Source: Burkholderiaceae bacterium (lineage in GTDB: Bacteria; Pseudomonadota; Gammaproteobacteria; Burkholderiales; Burkholderiaceae_D). From it: a stretch of 64,000 bases of DNA. This document shows positions 34,075-44,245 of the stretch, piece by piece; the first letter of the stretch is position 1; every line of letters starts with the position of its first letter. The notes under the pieces were generated by a model that did no database searches, was not told where the DNA came from, and worked only from the letters and a program-made list of their open reading frames with translations. The position numbers and the translations under genes are program-made. Where the stretch lies: positions 62,001-126,000 of the forward strand of contig SCTK01000006.1 of the NCBI GenBank assembly GCA_004298905.1, read 5' to 3'.

Positions 34075-35967
34075 TCAGGCCGTCTGCACGCGATTCTTGC
34101 CCGCCCGCTTGGCCTGGTACATGGCCTGATCGGCACGCTTGATCAAATCGTCGCGTGACTCGCCCGCGATGAGCATGGAGACCCCGGCTGAGAAAGTAAT
34201 CAGCACCTTCTCATTGTTATGCAGGAAGAATCGTTTGGTCAGTTCGCGCTGCACGCGCACGATCACGCGCTCGGCTTCCTGCAAACTGGTTTCCGGCAGG
34301 ATGATGACGAATTCCTCGCCACCGTAGCGCGCCACTGCATCCGTCGGCCGCACAACCTGACGCAGAATGGTCGAGAGATGCGCAAGCGCCTGATCGCCCG
34401 CCTGGTGTCCGAGCAGGTCATTCAATTGCTTGAAGTTGTCGATATCGAGCATGGCCAGCGACAGTGGCTTCTGGCGTCGATCACAACGCGCCACTTCGAT
34501 CTCGAATAACTGTTCCATGCCGCGCCGGTTCAGCGTATTGGTGAGTGAGTCGTGGCTGATCAATTCGGACAGGGTTTGCAGCGCGGTTTGCAAATCGGCC
34601 ACGCGCTGCTCGTATTCCTGCACTTGTTTGCGTGCGATTTTCAACTCGTCGTGCGAACGCACCATCTCGGCCTGAATCGTGCGCGTATCGTTCATCAGGT
34701 TTTCCACCAGATGCGACAGCTTGGGCAAATCGTTGGCAGTGCGAATTTGCTCGGCGTAGCCCTCGATGCGTTCGGAATACACGCCGGTGCTTTCGCTCAT
34801 CACGGACAACCGTTCGACGAATACCTGCACCATATTGCGAATCGCCTGCTTGGCTTCGTCCAAACTGGTTTTGAGCACGCCCTGGCGGTGAATGAATTCG
34901 CGGAAACCCTCGGTCGCCGCTTCCAGGCCCTTGGGTGAGAGCGGCTGATCCAGGATGTTCTGCATGCGCGCCACCTGACCCGTGACCCAGCGGTCGTCTT
35001 CCATCAGCTCGCTCATGTTGTGCACCAGCAATTGCAGCAGGGTGAGTAGCCCCTTGACCATCTGGTCGAGCGTTTCGCCGCGCAGTTCAAGTTGCACCCA
35101 GAATTGCCGCAGGTCGACGCTGAGCAGATTGATGTCAGCCAGCGTACCGGTATGGCGGCAGCGCTGTGCCAGATTGGCGGCGGCCCGTTCCATTTCCTCC
35201 GAATAGCCCAGCCGCTGGGTGACGGCATAGGTCATGGTCTGCGCCAGCAAATCGCGCAGCGCAGGCACTTCCTGGTCCGGGCTGCGCACATGGACGGTTG
35301 CCGTTGACGCGATTTCTTGCGCACTCTTGTGCACGATGGGAACCTGAGCTTCTGCGGCCGGATGCGCGACAAAGTGCTGCGGACCCGGCGCACCGGACGA
35401 TTCATCATCCACCAGCGTTTCGCCCGCCTGCTCCTTGCCCTCGGCCCAGGATTTGGTCAAGGCCCGCAAGCGCTGGTAAAGCCTGGCCGCTTGGCCGCCA
35501 AAGGTGTTGAGGACATGTTCCAGCGCATCGCGCTTGCGTGCCTGCGTCAAACCTTCCTGCCGCAGTTCCCATTGACGCAACAAGTCGCGCAGTAAATCCG
35601 GCCAGTGCTGCGGGGCCTCTTGTTCCCCCTGTGCCAACTTGAGCAGAGTCTGGCGCACCTCGTCCCACTGACCCTGTTCCAGCGCCTGCGACAAGGGCTG
35701 TGCGACGCGCCGGCCCGGCCCGGATTCACGCAGCTCCGCCGCCAGTTGCTTGATGCTGCCCAGCAATGGATGCGTTGCGCCAGCCAGGGGTTGGCCGGAA
35801 ATTTCTGCATAGGCACGGCTATAGGCTTCCGGCGTCGGCGCAATGCGCTGCAGCGCAAGCCGCTTGATTGCTTCACGCGCCACATCGGTTGGGTTGTTCA
35901 AATCAGGGGCAGTTGCGCCGACCGGCTTGGCGGCCTTGGGTTTTGCTGCAGGAATTTGCGTGGCCAT
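34075..35967 (-). CDS. GGDEF diguanylate cyclase with long helical N-terminal region
   Basis: A 630-residue soluble protein. The first 440 residues or so are mostly helical with no recognised sensor; a coiled coil (EMVRSHDELKIARKQVQEYEQ) leads into the GGDEF domain (DSLTNTLNRRGMEQLFE). The active site is GGEEF at 549-553, with an RPTD I-site five residues before it. It should synthesise c-di-GMP and be feedback-inhibited. It is divergent from the HD-GYP phosphodiesterase gene, so synthesis and breakdown of the same messenger are encoded side by side. Confidence 0.9.
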   Translation of the reverse strand: MATQIPAAKPKAAKPVGATAPDLNNPTDVAREAIKRLALQRIAPTPEAYSRAYAEISGQPLAGATHPLLGSIKQLAAELRESGPGRRVAQPLSQALEQGQWDEVRQTLLKLAQGEQEAPQHWPDLLRDLLRQWELRQEGLTQARKRDALEHVLNTFGGQAARLYQRLRALTKSWAEGKEQAGETLVDDESSGAPGPQHFVAHPAAEAQVPIVHKSAQEIASTATVHVRSPDQEVPALRDLLAQTMTYAVTQRLGYSEEMERAAANLAQRCRHTGTLADINLLSVDLRQFWVQLELRGETLDQMVKGLLTLLQLLVHNMSELMEDDRWVTGQVARMQNILDQPLSPKGLEAATEGFREFIHRQGVLKTSLDEAKQAIRNMVQVFVERLSVMSESTGVYSERIEGYAEQIRTANDLPKLSHLVENLMNDTRTIQAEMVRSHDELKIARKQVQEYEQRVADLQTALQTLSELISHDSLTNTLNRRGMEQLFEIEVARCDRRQKPLSLAMLDIDNFKQLNDLLGHQAGDQALAHLSTILRQVVRPTDAVARYGGEEFVIILPETSLQEAERVIVRVQRELTKRFFLHNNEKVLITFSAGVSMLIAGESRDDLIKRADQAMYQAKRAGKNRVQTA

Positions 35968-36151
35968 GTTGAAAGATGAAATCTACAATGGATGTCCCGA
36001 TCTGCAGAATACCGGAATCGACTTGCATCTAAACGTTGAATACCCTTGCTTTTCCAGGGGATTTCACGGCCACTCCGGCAGGCTGGCCGCGCTATACCTC
36101 AAGAACAGGCCCGCGCAACCGATAACCAATCATCTCAAACAGCGAGGCAAA

Positions 36152-37237
36152 ATGGACATACTGATTGTCGATGATAACAAGGCCAATCTCACCTTGCTAT
36201 CTACTTTGACACGTCAGTTGCCGGAGACGACCGCTACGGCATTCCTGGATCCGCTCGAAGCGATTGCCTGGAGTGCAGACCATCCCGTTGATCTACTTTA
36301 TGTCGACTACATCATGCCCGGCATGGATGGTATCGAATTCATTCGCCGCTTTCGTGCGCAGGCGCACCACGCGGAAGTTCCCATCATCATGGTCACGGCC
36401 TATGAAGAACGCAGTGTGCGCTACGAAGCGCTGTCCGCCGGCGCCAATGACTTTCTCAACAAGCCCATCGATACGATTGAATTCCTCGCCCGCAGCCGTA
36501 ATTTGCTGGCACTGCAGCGACACAGCAAGAAACTCGCCGATCAAGCCGGCTGGCTGCGCAACGAAGTGGAAAAAGCCACGCAAGAGATTCTGCGCCGCGA
36601 GCTCGATACGCTGTTTCACCTGGGCAAAGCCGCCGAATTTCGCGACGCTGAAACCGGTGCCCATATTTTGCGCATGGCCAATTATGCACGCGTGATTGCC
36701 GCTGCCATGGGCTTGTCCGATGCAGATCAGGAAATGCTGTTGCGCGCAGCACCCATGCACGACATAGGGAAGCTTGGCACACCGGATCACATCCTGCTCA
36801 AGCCCGGCAAGCTGAACCCGGCCGAGTTTGAAATCATGAAACAGCACGCCGCACATGGCTGGGAAATTTTGCGTCACACCCCATCGCCGATCATTCAGGC
36901 TGCGGCGGTGATTGCCCACAGTCACCACGAAAAATGGAATGGGGAAGGCTATCCACTCGGTTTAAGGGGCGAGGACATCCCGCTGTTTGGCCGCATCGTG
37001 GCCGTCGCCGATGTGTTCGACGCCCTGACTTCCGACCGCCCCTACAAGCAAGCCTGGTCGAACGAAAAGGCCTGCATTTATATCCGTACGCAGAGCGGGC
37101 AGCATTTTGAGCCGCGCTGTATTGATGCCTTCTTCAGTGCCTGGGACGAGATTCTGGCCATCCAGGCCAAATATCGTGATGAGGAAATCAATGGCTATTG
37201 GGCCCAGCGTGCGGATGGAGCATCCCATCCGCTATAA
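36152..37237 (+). CDS. Receiver - HD-GYP c-di-GMP phosphodiesterase
   Basis: A 361-residue RpfG-like protein: receiver (LIVDDNKAN, D52 in YVDYIMPGMDG, NKPID), a short helical linker, and an HD-GYP domain with H203-D204 (PMHDIGKLG) and HHEKWNGEGYP (G266-Y267-P268). It hydrolyses c-di-GMP to pGpG/GMP under control of phosphorylation. The ATG at 36152 fits the receiver start and is preceded by GCGAGG; the open frame upstream to 35843 overlaps the divergent gene and is not coding. Confidence 0.93.
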   Translation: MDILIVDDNKANLTLLSTLTRQLPETTATAFLDPLEAIAWSADHPVDLLYVDYIMPGMDGIEFIRRFRAQAHHAEVPIIMVTAYEERSVRYEALSAGANDFLNKPIDTIEFLARSRNLLALQRHSKKLADQAGWLRNEVEKATQEILRRELDTLFHLGKAAEFRDAETGAHILRMANYARVIAAAMGLSDADQEMLLRAAPMHDIGKLGTPDHILLKPGKLNPAEFEIMKQHAAHGWEILRHTPSPIIQAAAVIAHSHHEKWNGEGYPLGLRGEDIPLFGRIVAVADVFDALTSDRPYKQAWSNEKACIYIRTQSGQHFEPRCIDAFFSAWDEILAIQAKYRDEEINGYWAQRADGASHPL

Positions 37238-37284
37238 GTCTCACGTGCCGGGCGCCAAGCCGCAAAACCGTTTGTCTCGCCCAC

Positions 37285-38523
37285 TCAGCCCAGAAAGTTG
37301 AACAACGACAGATTCGAAATCCGTACAAACGATTGTTGTGCGGCTTGCATGGCCAACTGATCGTGCGTCAAATCGCTGGCCGCCTGGGCGTAGTCAAGAT
37401 CTTGCAGGTCGGACATCCTTTGGGTGTGCTGAATCTTCACGCCATCATTGCTGGATTTCAAGGTATCCAACTCACTCAAGCGCGCGCCGATGCTGGTACG
37501 TACGGTCAGCACCGTATCGGTGGCCTGATCGAGATTGGTTTGCGCCAGCCGCATGGCATCGGTGTAGACCGTCGAGGGCAGCGCGCCCGGTGTCCAGCTA
37601 TTGAGTGCGTTAATCGCGCTCTGCAAGGTGGTGAACATGTTCTGGGTCGAACTGGGTGCGACGACAAAACGATCGCCCGACACCGGTGCGCCACTGATAC
37701 TGGTTTCGATGGCACCACCGGCCAATTGAATGGCGTTGCCGCTGCCGTAGGCATTGCCGCTGGACAAAGTGGTTTCGACCCCGCCCGTACGCTGAATCAC
37801 GTCATAGGTCGAACCGCCCGCGTTGAATTTAATGATGTAGGTTTGGCCGGTATAGCCCGCCGCATTGAGTACCTTGCCATTGTCGATCAAACCTGTGCCG
37901 CCATTGGTCACCGCGGGGGAGGCTGCCGGGTCGCTGATGGTGGTGGCAAACGTGCCATTACCGGTCGGCGCGGCTTCGAAAATTTGCGCACCGGCATTGG
38001 AAGTTTCGATATAGCGCCGCGACCCCACCTGCAGCACAGGCTGACCGCTATCGCCCACATAAGTCGCACCGGTCGGCGTTTGCGAGTAGGGTGCCGTCGC
38101 ATCCTGATAACCAGAGAAAAGAAAGCGCCCGTTACCATCCTGGCTATTGGCCAGCGCCAGCATCGTCTTGAGATGCTCGCTCAACTGCGTGGCGATGGAT
38201 GCGCGATCCGAGGCTGAAAGCACGGCATCACCTGCGTTGACCAGCAGGGTACGTGCACTCTGGGCTACATCACCGATCTGCGACAAGGTACTTTCCGCCA
38301 GGTTGATGCGATGACTCGCACTATCGATATTGCGCTGGTACTGATCGATCTGCGTAATCGATTGCTGTTCGACCATTGCGGCGCTGGCGGCCACCGGGTC
38401 GTCGGCAGCGGTGAGGATGCGCTTGCCTGCGGCCATCTGTTGTTGCAGGCGCGCCATCTCCGCCTGCTGGCTTGACATGCCGCTGGTGCTCACGTTGAAC
38501 ATTTGACTGGTACTGATTCTCAT
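37285..38523 (-). CDS. flgL: Flagellar hook-filament junction protein 3
   Basis: A 412-residue FlgL (HAP3) with the flagellin-like N-terminal helix (SQMFNVSTSGMSSQQAEMARLQ) and C-terminal helix (DYAQAASDLTHDQLAMQAAQ). It joins hook to filament after export by the flagellar type III apparatus. The central domain is longer than in E. coli (317 residues), as often in betaproteobacteria. Last gene of the flgB-L operon, 23 bases after flgK. Confidence 0.93.
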   Translation of the reverse strand: MRISTSQMFNVSTSGMSSQQAEMARLQQQMAAGKRILTAADDPVAASAAMVEQQSITQIDQYQRNIDSASHRINLAESTLSQIGDVAQSARTLLVNAGDAVLSASDRASIATQLSEHLKTMLALANSQDGNGRFLFSGYQDATAPYSQTPTGATYVGDSGQPVLQVGSRRYIETSNAGAQIFEAAPTGNGTFATTISDPAASPAVTNGGTGLIDNGKVLNAAGYTGQTYIIKFNAGGSTYDVIQRTGGVETTLSSGNAYGSGNAIQLAGGAIETSISGAPVSGDRFVVAPSSTQNMFTTLQSAINALNSWTPGALPSTVYTDAMRLAQTNLDQATDTVLTVRTSIGARLSELDTLKSSNDGVKIQHTQRMSDLQDLDYAQAASDLTHDQLAMQAAQQSFVRISNLSLFNFLG

Positions 38524-38546
38524 GATGCCACCTCAAAACGCTAGAA

Positions 38547-40466
38547 CTAACCTGCCTTCGCTATATCCAGTATGTCCTGGAAGAGCTGGCCGGCAATTGC
38601 CACCGCCCGGCCAGCGGCAGAATAAGCCTGCTGATAGCGCAGCAGATTGGACGCCTCTTCGTCGAGATTGACGCCCGAGACAGATTGCTGCGCCGTTACC
38701 GTGTTTTGCAACAATGTGTCCTGCGCCTTCCCGCTCACCTGTATTTCATGTGCCTTGCTGCCTACGGTACTGACCAGTTGCGAATAAGTATCTTGCAAGC
38801 TTGCCGTGCCACCCACCATCTGCGTGTTTTGCAAATTGCCCAAGGCAACGGCATTGCGATTGTCGCCTGGACCGGAAGCGGCAAAACTGACGGTGAAAGT
38901 GTCGGCTGCGGCAGGCGTGCCAGTCAGCGTAACCGTCCAGCCGTTGTAGGTCACTGTGCCCGCACCACCCAGAACGCCGGTACTCGCCACCGTGGCAAAA
39001 CCGGGTGAACCGGTGCGCAATTCGTAGTTGGTCGGGCTGGTAAAACGAATCTGCACCGGCGTGCTGTAGTCAAAGCCAGCGGCGGCCGGAATTGCAATCA
39101 CCGAACTGCTCACCGCGCCGGTGCCGGTATTACCGCCGCCGACGGCCGTGCTGATATTGGGTGCCGCAGCCGCGATCAACCGCGTATCGGTAATCGCCGC
39201 GGACAAGGTACGCGCACCATCGCGGGTCGGCTGAATCAGGAAAGAATCGTTGGCACTGGGCGCGCCACTAATGTTTATCGTGACTCCATTGACGGTCTGC
39301 GGCAAGGTCGCATACGTGGTGGTTACGTTGGTGGTCAGATTAGTCAATTGAAAATTGGTGCCGTCATACAGCAATTTGTAGTCGTCACTCGTCAATGCCG
39401 TGGCGGAAGCAATGGTTGCGGTCACGGCGCCGCTCCCGGCATTGCCGGCATTGGAGATGACGATGGGCACCGGCACATTGAAAAAATTACCACCCACTGC
39501 GCCATTCAAATCGCGTCCAGCCGTGTGTTGCAGATTGAATGCCGAAGCCAGGTTGATCCCAATCAGGCCCAGCGAGTCGCGGGCCGGATTGAGCGTGTTG
39601 TCACGGAACGCCAGATAGCCACCCAAGGCGCCGCCGCCCGCCAGATCGGCCGCGCGAAACGGCATCACCGAGGCGCCAACCACCAAGCCAACGCGCAACT
39701 GGCTGGGATCAGCTGGATCTTGTGCTGCCGACAGGGTCGAGGCCCGATTCCCGACCACCATTGCCTGGCCGTTGGCGAGAAACACGCTGACGGTGCCGTC
39801 GGGCACGGCCACAGTGGTTGTGGCCACTTCTTGATTCAGCTGCTTGATCAGCAGATCGCGTTGATCGAGCAAATCGTTGGGGGCTTGACCAATCGTGCCG
39901 GAATTGGTCAACTCGGAAATGCGCTGATTGAGGTTGGCAATTTCGCTGGTATAGGTATTGATGTTCGTGACTGATGTCTGCATCTGCGCATTGGTGGACA
40001 GGCGCAGATCGTTCAAGCGGCTGTCGATGGCTTGAAAACGCGCCACCAGCGACTGCGCCCCCGACAGCAAGCCCTGACGGCTGGCAATGTCGGAAGGATG
40101 GGCCGCCACATCCTGCGTCACGGCAAAGAAATCCGCCAGCGCCGGCGTCAAACCGGCCGTCGCATCTGACAAGGTATTGTCAACCTGATTGATTTGCGCT
40201 TGATAGCTGCTGAAATAACTGGCGCCCGCCTGTGCCGACTGCACTTGCCGGGTCAGCAGACCGTCATAGACGCGGCGGACATCGTTGACATTGACCCCGC
40301 GCCCCATGAAGCCGGCACCGGTGAACTCAGGGTTGTTGGTGCTCTGTACAATCTGCTGGCGGCTGTAGCCATCGGTATTGCTGTTGGTGATGTTATGCGT
40401 GGTCGCATCGAGGCCGTAACGCGCCGCCGTCAAGCCTGTCAAAGCTGTTTGAAGAATCGAACTCAT
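38547..40466 (-). CDS. flgK: Flagellar hook-filament junction protein 1
   Basis: A 639-residue FlgK (HAP1): N-terminal SSILQTALTGLTAARYGLDATTHNI with the rod/hook consensus, GVNVNDVRRVYD, and C-terminal SGVNLDEEASNLLRYQQAY. It has a long central variable domain. It forms the first junction ring on the hook. Followed directly by flgL. Confidence 0.95.
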   Translation of the reverse strand: MSSILQTALTGLTAARYGLDATTHNITNSNTDGYSRQQIVQSTNNPEFTGAGFMGRGVNVNDVRRVYDGLLTRQVQSAQAGASYFSSYQAQINQVDNTLSDATAGLTPALADFFAVTQDVAAHPSDIASRQGLLSGAQSLVARFQAIDSRLNDLRLSTNAQMQTSVTNINTYTSEIANLNQRISELTNSGTIGQAPNDLLDQRDLLIKQLNQEVATTTVAVPDGTVSVFLANGQAMVVGNRASTLSAAQDPADPSQLRVGLVVGASVMPFRAADLAGGGALGGYLAFRDNTLNPARDSLGLIGINLASAFNLQHTAGRDLNGAVGGNFFNVPVPIVISNAGNAGSGAVTATIASATALTSDDYKLLYDGTNFQLTNLTTNVTTTYATLPQTVNGVTINISGAPSANDSFLIQPTRDGARTLSAAITDTRLIAAAAPNISTAVGGGNTGTGAVSSSVIAIPAAAGFDYSTPVQIRFTSPTNYELRTGSPGFATVASTGVLGGAGTVTYNGWTVTLTGTPAAADTFTVSFAASGPGDNRNAVALGNLQNTQMVGGTASLQDTYSQLVSTVGSKAHEIQVSGKAQDTLLQNTVTAQQSVSGVNLDEEASNLLRYQQAYSAAGRAVAIAGQLFQDILDIAKAG

Positions 40467-40540
40467 GCTGACTTCCTTTACATCACACCATCTTTAACGG
40501 CACTCCAGCCCATGCGCTTGAGCGGCCGATTGTCAACTTT

Positions 40541-41491
40541 CTAAACCACCATGCGTACGGTTTTTTCAATCACCTGGGTCAGTTTTTGCGCATATTCGGG
40601 GTCGGTCGCATAGCCGGATTTCTGCAATTGCGCCGCAAACTGGGTCGCACTCTGACCCGGCGTCAGCGTTTGTGCAAAATGCGGATTGCGGGTCAGCAGG
40701 CGCGCGTAATCAGCAAAGGCCTCTGCATAAGAACCATAGGCGCGAAATTTCTCCACCACCTTGCGGGCCGTGCCATCCACATATTCCGTCGTCACATTTT
40801 CCGTGACGGCGCCTTTCCAATCACTGCCCGCCTTGATGCCGAACAGGTTGTGACTGTTGCTGCCATCACTGTGGCGAATCTCATGTTTGCCCCAGCCCGA
40901 TTCGAGGGCGGCCTGACCCAGCACAAATTGGGCAGGTACCCCGGTCACGCTTTCCGCCTGTTTTGCCTCACGCCACAGACGCTGTACAAAATGGCGCGCC
41001 GGACTCTGGGCGTCATCCATTTGCTGCACCCCTTGCTGGGTACTGCTGCTGATATGTTCCAGTGTGCTGAGGTTAGGCTGCCGCGCGCCCGGCTTGATGG
41101 GCAGTGGTGTGGTCTCCGGGTGAAGGGGCTTGATCTGCACAGGCTCGTTTGGATTGCCCGGCTGATGCCCGGATTGGGAGCGCTGGATTTGCTTGACCAT
41201 GACATCGGCCACGCCTATGCCTTTTTTGGACAGCAGATCGACCCATTGCTGATCCAGCATACCGGTGTACATATTGGTCGCTTCGGAATCGAACACGCCA
41301 TCCTTGGGCGAGGCGTCGCGCATGCTTTTGAGCATCATGCCGAGAAACACCGCTTCGAACTGCTTTGCCGCCGTGCGCAGCGCTTGCTCAGGATCTTTCT
41401 TGGCCTGCAGCTTGAGTGCATCCAGTGCCTGCGCATCAATCGCCAATTGCTGAGACGCGGCGCCAAGTGCACCGCCGGGAATCTGCATCAC
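40541..41491 (-). CDS. flgJ: Flagellar rod-capping protein with muramidase domain
   Basis: A 316-residue dual-domain FlgJ: N-terminal rod-cap part (QFEAVFLGMMLKSMRDA, MYTGMLDQQWVDLLSKKGIG) and C-terminal glucosaminidase domain (FVLGQAALESGWGKHEIRH, NLFGIKAG) with the catalytic Glu in ALESGWG. It opens the peptidoglycan for the growing rod. The two-domain form is typical of beta- and gammaproteobacteria. Confidence 0.95.
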   Translation of the reverse strand: MMQIPGGALGAASQQLAIDAQALDALKLQAKKDPEQALRTAAKQFEAVFLGMMLKSMRDASPKDGVFDSEATNMYTGMLDQQWVDLLSKKGIGVADVMVKQIQRSQSGHQPGNPNEPVQIKPLHPETTPLPIKPGARQPNLSTLEHISSSTQQGVQQMDDAQSPARHFVQRLWREAKQAESVTGVPAQFVLGQAALESGWGKHEIRHSDGSNSHNLFGIKAGSDWKGAVTENVTTEYVDGTARKVVEKFRAYGSYAEAFADYARLLTRNPHFAQTLTPGQSATQFAAQLQKSGYATDPEYAQKLTQVIEKTVRMVV

Positions 41492-41534
41492 ATACTCCTT
41501 TGTCGCAGGTCGATCGTTTCAACCACCGACTGCA

Positions 41535-42674
41535 TCAAATAATTTCCAGTTCCGCCTTCAAGGCGCCGACCGCTTTCATGGCCTGCAAGATCGCCAGCAA
41601 ATCCTGCGGCGTGGCGCCGATCATGTTCAGGGCCTTGACCACTTCGGCAAGTTTCGCTCCGCCTTGCAGCATCACCAATTGGCCACCTTCCTGCTTGATC
41701 TGGATATCGGCTTGCTGCGTCACTGTAGTCTGACCACCGGAGAGCGCATTGGGTTGACTGACCTGTGGCGTATTGGTAATCGTCACCGACAGATTGCCGT
41801 GCGCGATGGCGCAGGGCTCCAGCGTGACAGCCCGGTTCATCACGATCGAACCGGTACGCGCATTGATGATCACCTTCGCGCTATCGATGCCGGTATTGAT
41901 GGACAGATTCTCGAGCCGTGCCATGAAAGCGACGCGCGCGTTCGGGTCGCTGGGCGCCATCACTTCAATCACGCGGCCATCCAGTGCAGCAGCAACACCC
42001 GCGCCCTCGCTTTTGTTGATTGTCTGCACCACTTGTTGCGCAGCGGTGAAATTGGTTTCATTCAATTCAAACTTGATGGTCGGACCGAGCACGAAGGGAC
42101 TTGCGACCGCCCGCTCCACCGTGCCGCCGGCCGGGATGCGGCCCACGCTCAAGTGATTGATCTGCGTCTTGCTGCCACCACTGGACTCGCCTGCGCCACT
42201 GACCACCAGGCTGCCCTGTGCCATTGCATAGACTTGACCATCCGCCCCTTTGAGCGGCGTGAGCAGCAACATGCCGCCGCGCAAGCTCTTGGCATTACCC
42301 ATCGACGACACGGTGATGTCCAGCGTCTGACCCGGTTTGGCAAAGGCTGGCAGACTGGTGGTGACCATCACCGCCGCTACGTTTTTCAATTGCAGATTGG
42401 TGCCGGGTGGCAGCACCACGCCCAAGCGCTCCAGCATCGAGGTGATGCTCTGCACGGTGAACGGCGTTTGCGTGGTTTGATCGCCCGTGCCATCCAACCC
42501 CACCACCAAACCGTAACCGATCAACTGGTTGGCGCGAATGCCTTGCACTGAAGCGATATCCTTCAAACGCTCCTGCGCAAAAACCGGTTGCACGTTCAGA
42601 CCAAAGCCAAGCAGCAGCATGGAAAAAAAGATGGGCCACTGAAGCAAAGATTTATGTAGGGATTTCTGCATCAT
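41535..42674 (-). CDS. flgI: Flagellar P-ring protein
   Basis: A protein of about 379 residues with an N-terminal signal segment (LLQWPIFFSMLLLGFGLNVQPVFA) followed by RLKDIASVQGIRANQLIGYG and GLDGTGDQTTQTPFT, the FlgI hallmark. It forms the periplasmic P-ring around the rod. GGAGGG precedes ATGs at 42674 and 42671; either may be used. Further upstream starts would overlap flgH. Confidence 0.95.
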   Translation of the reverse strand: MMQKSLHKSLLQWPIFFSMLLLGFGLNVQPVFAQERLKDIASVQGIRANQLIGYGLVVGLDGTGDQTTQTPFTVQSITSMLERLGVVLPPGTNLQLKNVAAVMVTTSLPAFAKPGQTLDITVSSMGNAKSLRGGMLLLTPLKGADGQVYAMAQGSLVVSGAGESSGGSKTQINHLSVGRIPAGGTVERAVASPFVLGPTIKFELNETNFTAAQQVVQTINKSEGAGVAAALDGRVIEVMAPSDPNARVAFMARLENLSINTGIDSAKVIINARTGSIVMNRAVTLEPCAIAHGNLSVTITNTPQVSQPNALSGGQTTVTQQADIQIKQEGGQLVMLQGGAKLAEVVKALNMIGATPQDLLAILQAMKAVGALKAELEII

Positions 42675-42685
42675 GGTGCCCTCCA

Positions 42686-43381
42686 TCAGAACGGCAGGAA
42701 CGACAGGAAGAAGCGCGACAGCCAACCCATGGCCTGCGCAGAATCGACCTGACCTTTGCCACGGTATTCGAGGCGTGCATCGGCGACCTGAGTCGAGCTG
42801 ACGCGATTGCCGGACAGAATGGTGCTGGGGTTAACCACGCCAGAGAATTTCACCGTTTCAACTTCGTGGTTGGTGCCAATCTGTTTTTCGCCCGCGACCA
42901 CGAGATTACCGTTTTGCAACACATCGACCACGGTGCAGGTAATCGTGCCGGTCATGGTGTTGTTGTTGTCGGTTGAACCCTTGCCATCATGTTTTTGAGC
43001 ATTGCTTTCCTTGGCCGTCAGGCCCAGTACATTGCGCAGGAAACTGCCGCCAAACACAGGGATGTCGTTCAACGCCGTCACACTGGTATTGAGGCTGCCG
43101 GTACGTTCAGCCGAAGTGTCAGTTTTCTGGCTGGCGCTGATACTCTCACTGATAATGATCGTGACCGTATCGCCGATGTAACGCGCACGCTTGTCTTCAA
43201 ACAGTGGACGGTAGGCCATTGAATCTTGATAGATCCCGCCGGTCGGCGTGGCCGAGGGTGGCGCCGGTGTCTGGGGCTTGGCCGTAGTGGGCCGGTCGAA
43301 TTCCACGCGCGGATCCATCAAGCCACACGCCGTGAGTGTCAGCAGGACAAGCAGTGCAAAAATTCTTTCAAACAGTTTCAT
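42686..43381 (-). CDS. flgH: Flagellar L-ring lipoprotein
   Basis: A 231-residue FlgH with a lipoprotein signal peptide (FALLVLLTLTACG, lipobox Cys about residue 19), then DTVTIIISESISASQKTDTSAER and the conserved C-terminal SSTQVADARLEYRGKG and WLSRFFLSFLPF. It forms the outer-membrane L-ring. It lies 11 bases upstream of the flgI start. Confidence 0.95.
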   Translation of the reverse strand: MKLFERIFALLVLLTLTACGLMDPRVEFDRPTTAKPQTPAPPSATPTGGIYQDSMAYRPLFEDKRARYIGDTVTIIISESISASQKTDTSAERTGSLNTSVTALNDIPVFGGSFLRNVLGLTAKESNAQKHDGKGSTDNNNTMTGTITCTVVDVLQNGNLVVAGEKQIGTNHEVETVKFSGVVNPSTILSGNRVSSTQVADARLEYRGKGQVDSAQAMGWLSRFFLSFLPF

Positions 43382-43391
43382 GGTCGTTTCG

Positions 43392-44174
43392 TTACAGTTG
43401 TGTCAGTTTCTGCAGAATTTGATCCGAGGTTTGGATGGCGCGCGAATTGATTTCAAACGCCCGCTGCGTCTGAATCAGGTTCACCAGTTCTTCCACCACG
43501 TTGACGTTCGAAGCTTCGACAAAACCTTGGTTGAGCACGCCAGCGCCATTGGTGCCGGGTGTATTGGGTGTGGGCGACCCGGACGAAGCGGTTTCCGCAT
43601 ACAGGTTATTGCCCAGCGACAGCAAGCCACCGGTGTTGACGAAGGTCGCCAATTGGATCGTGCCCACTTGCACGGCTGTCGGCGAACCCGGCTGTATCAC
43701 CGACACAATGCCGTCTTGTGAAATGCTGATCGAAATCGCATTGGCGGGAATCGTGACCGAGGGTTGCAAAGGTTCTCCATTCGGCGTGACGATCTGGCCC
43801 GTATTGTCGAGCTGGAAACTGCCGGCACGCGAGTAAGCGGTGGTGCCATCGGGCATCTGTACCTGAAAGAATCCCTGTCCTTGAATCGCCATATCCAGGC
43901 TGTTGCCAGTCTGGGTCAGGTTGCCCTGAGTGAAGTTGCGCACCGTCGCCACTGGGCGCACACCGGTACCCACCTGCAAACCCGAGGGGACCTGCGTTTG
44001 TTGTGAGGATTGCGCGCCCGGCTGCCGCAGCGTTTGATAGATCAAATCCTCAAACACCGCGCGTTGCCGCTTGAAGCCATTGGTGCTGACATTGGCCAGG
44101 TTGTTGGAAATCACATCCAGCTGCATTTGCTGTGATTCCATGCCGGTTTTGGTAATCCAGAGAGAGCGAAGCAT
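43392..44174 (-). CDS. flgG: Flagellar distal rod protein
   Basis: A 260-residue FlgG, exactly the family length: [19 protein letters not shown] then [19 protein letters not shown], and C-terminal [18 protein letters not shown]. The distal rod polymer reaches through the P- and L-rings. The ATG at 44174 is supported by AAGGAAA; a start at 44198 would add eight foreign residues. Confidence 0.96.
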   Translation of the reverse strand: MLRSLWITKTGMESQQMQLDVISNNLANVSTNGFKRQRAVFEDLIYQTLRQPGAQSSQQTQVPSGLQVGTGVRPVATVRNFTQGNLTQTGNSLDMAIQGQGFFQVQMPDGTTAYSRAGSFQLDNTGQIVTPNGEPLQPSVTIPANAISISISQDGIVSVIQPGSPTAVQVGTIQLATFVNTGGLLSLGNNLYAETASSGSPTPNTPGTNGAGVLNQGFVEASNVNVVEELVNLIQTQRAFEINSRAIQTSDQILQKLTQL

Positions 44175-44245
44175 TGTCTTTCCTTTTTTCAACCACATCC
44201 TGATTACAACTCACTATGCACTACACAACGTCCACGCGCCCCGAT

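Noticed and set aside
35843-36151. Longer N-terminus for the HD-GYP protein
   Set aside because: The extension overlaps the divergent GGDEF gene start, has no domain similarity, and the receiver begins right at the ATG at 36152.
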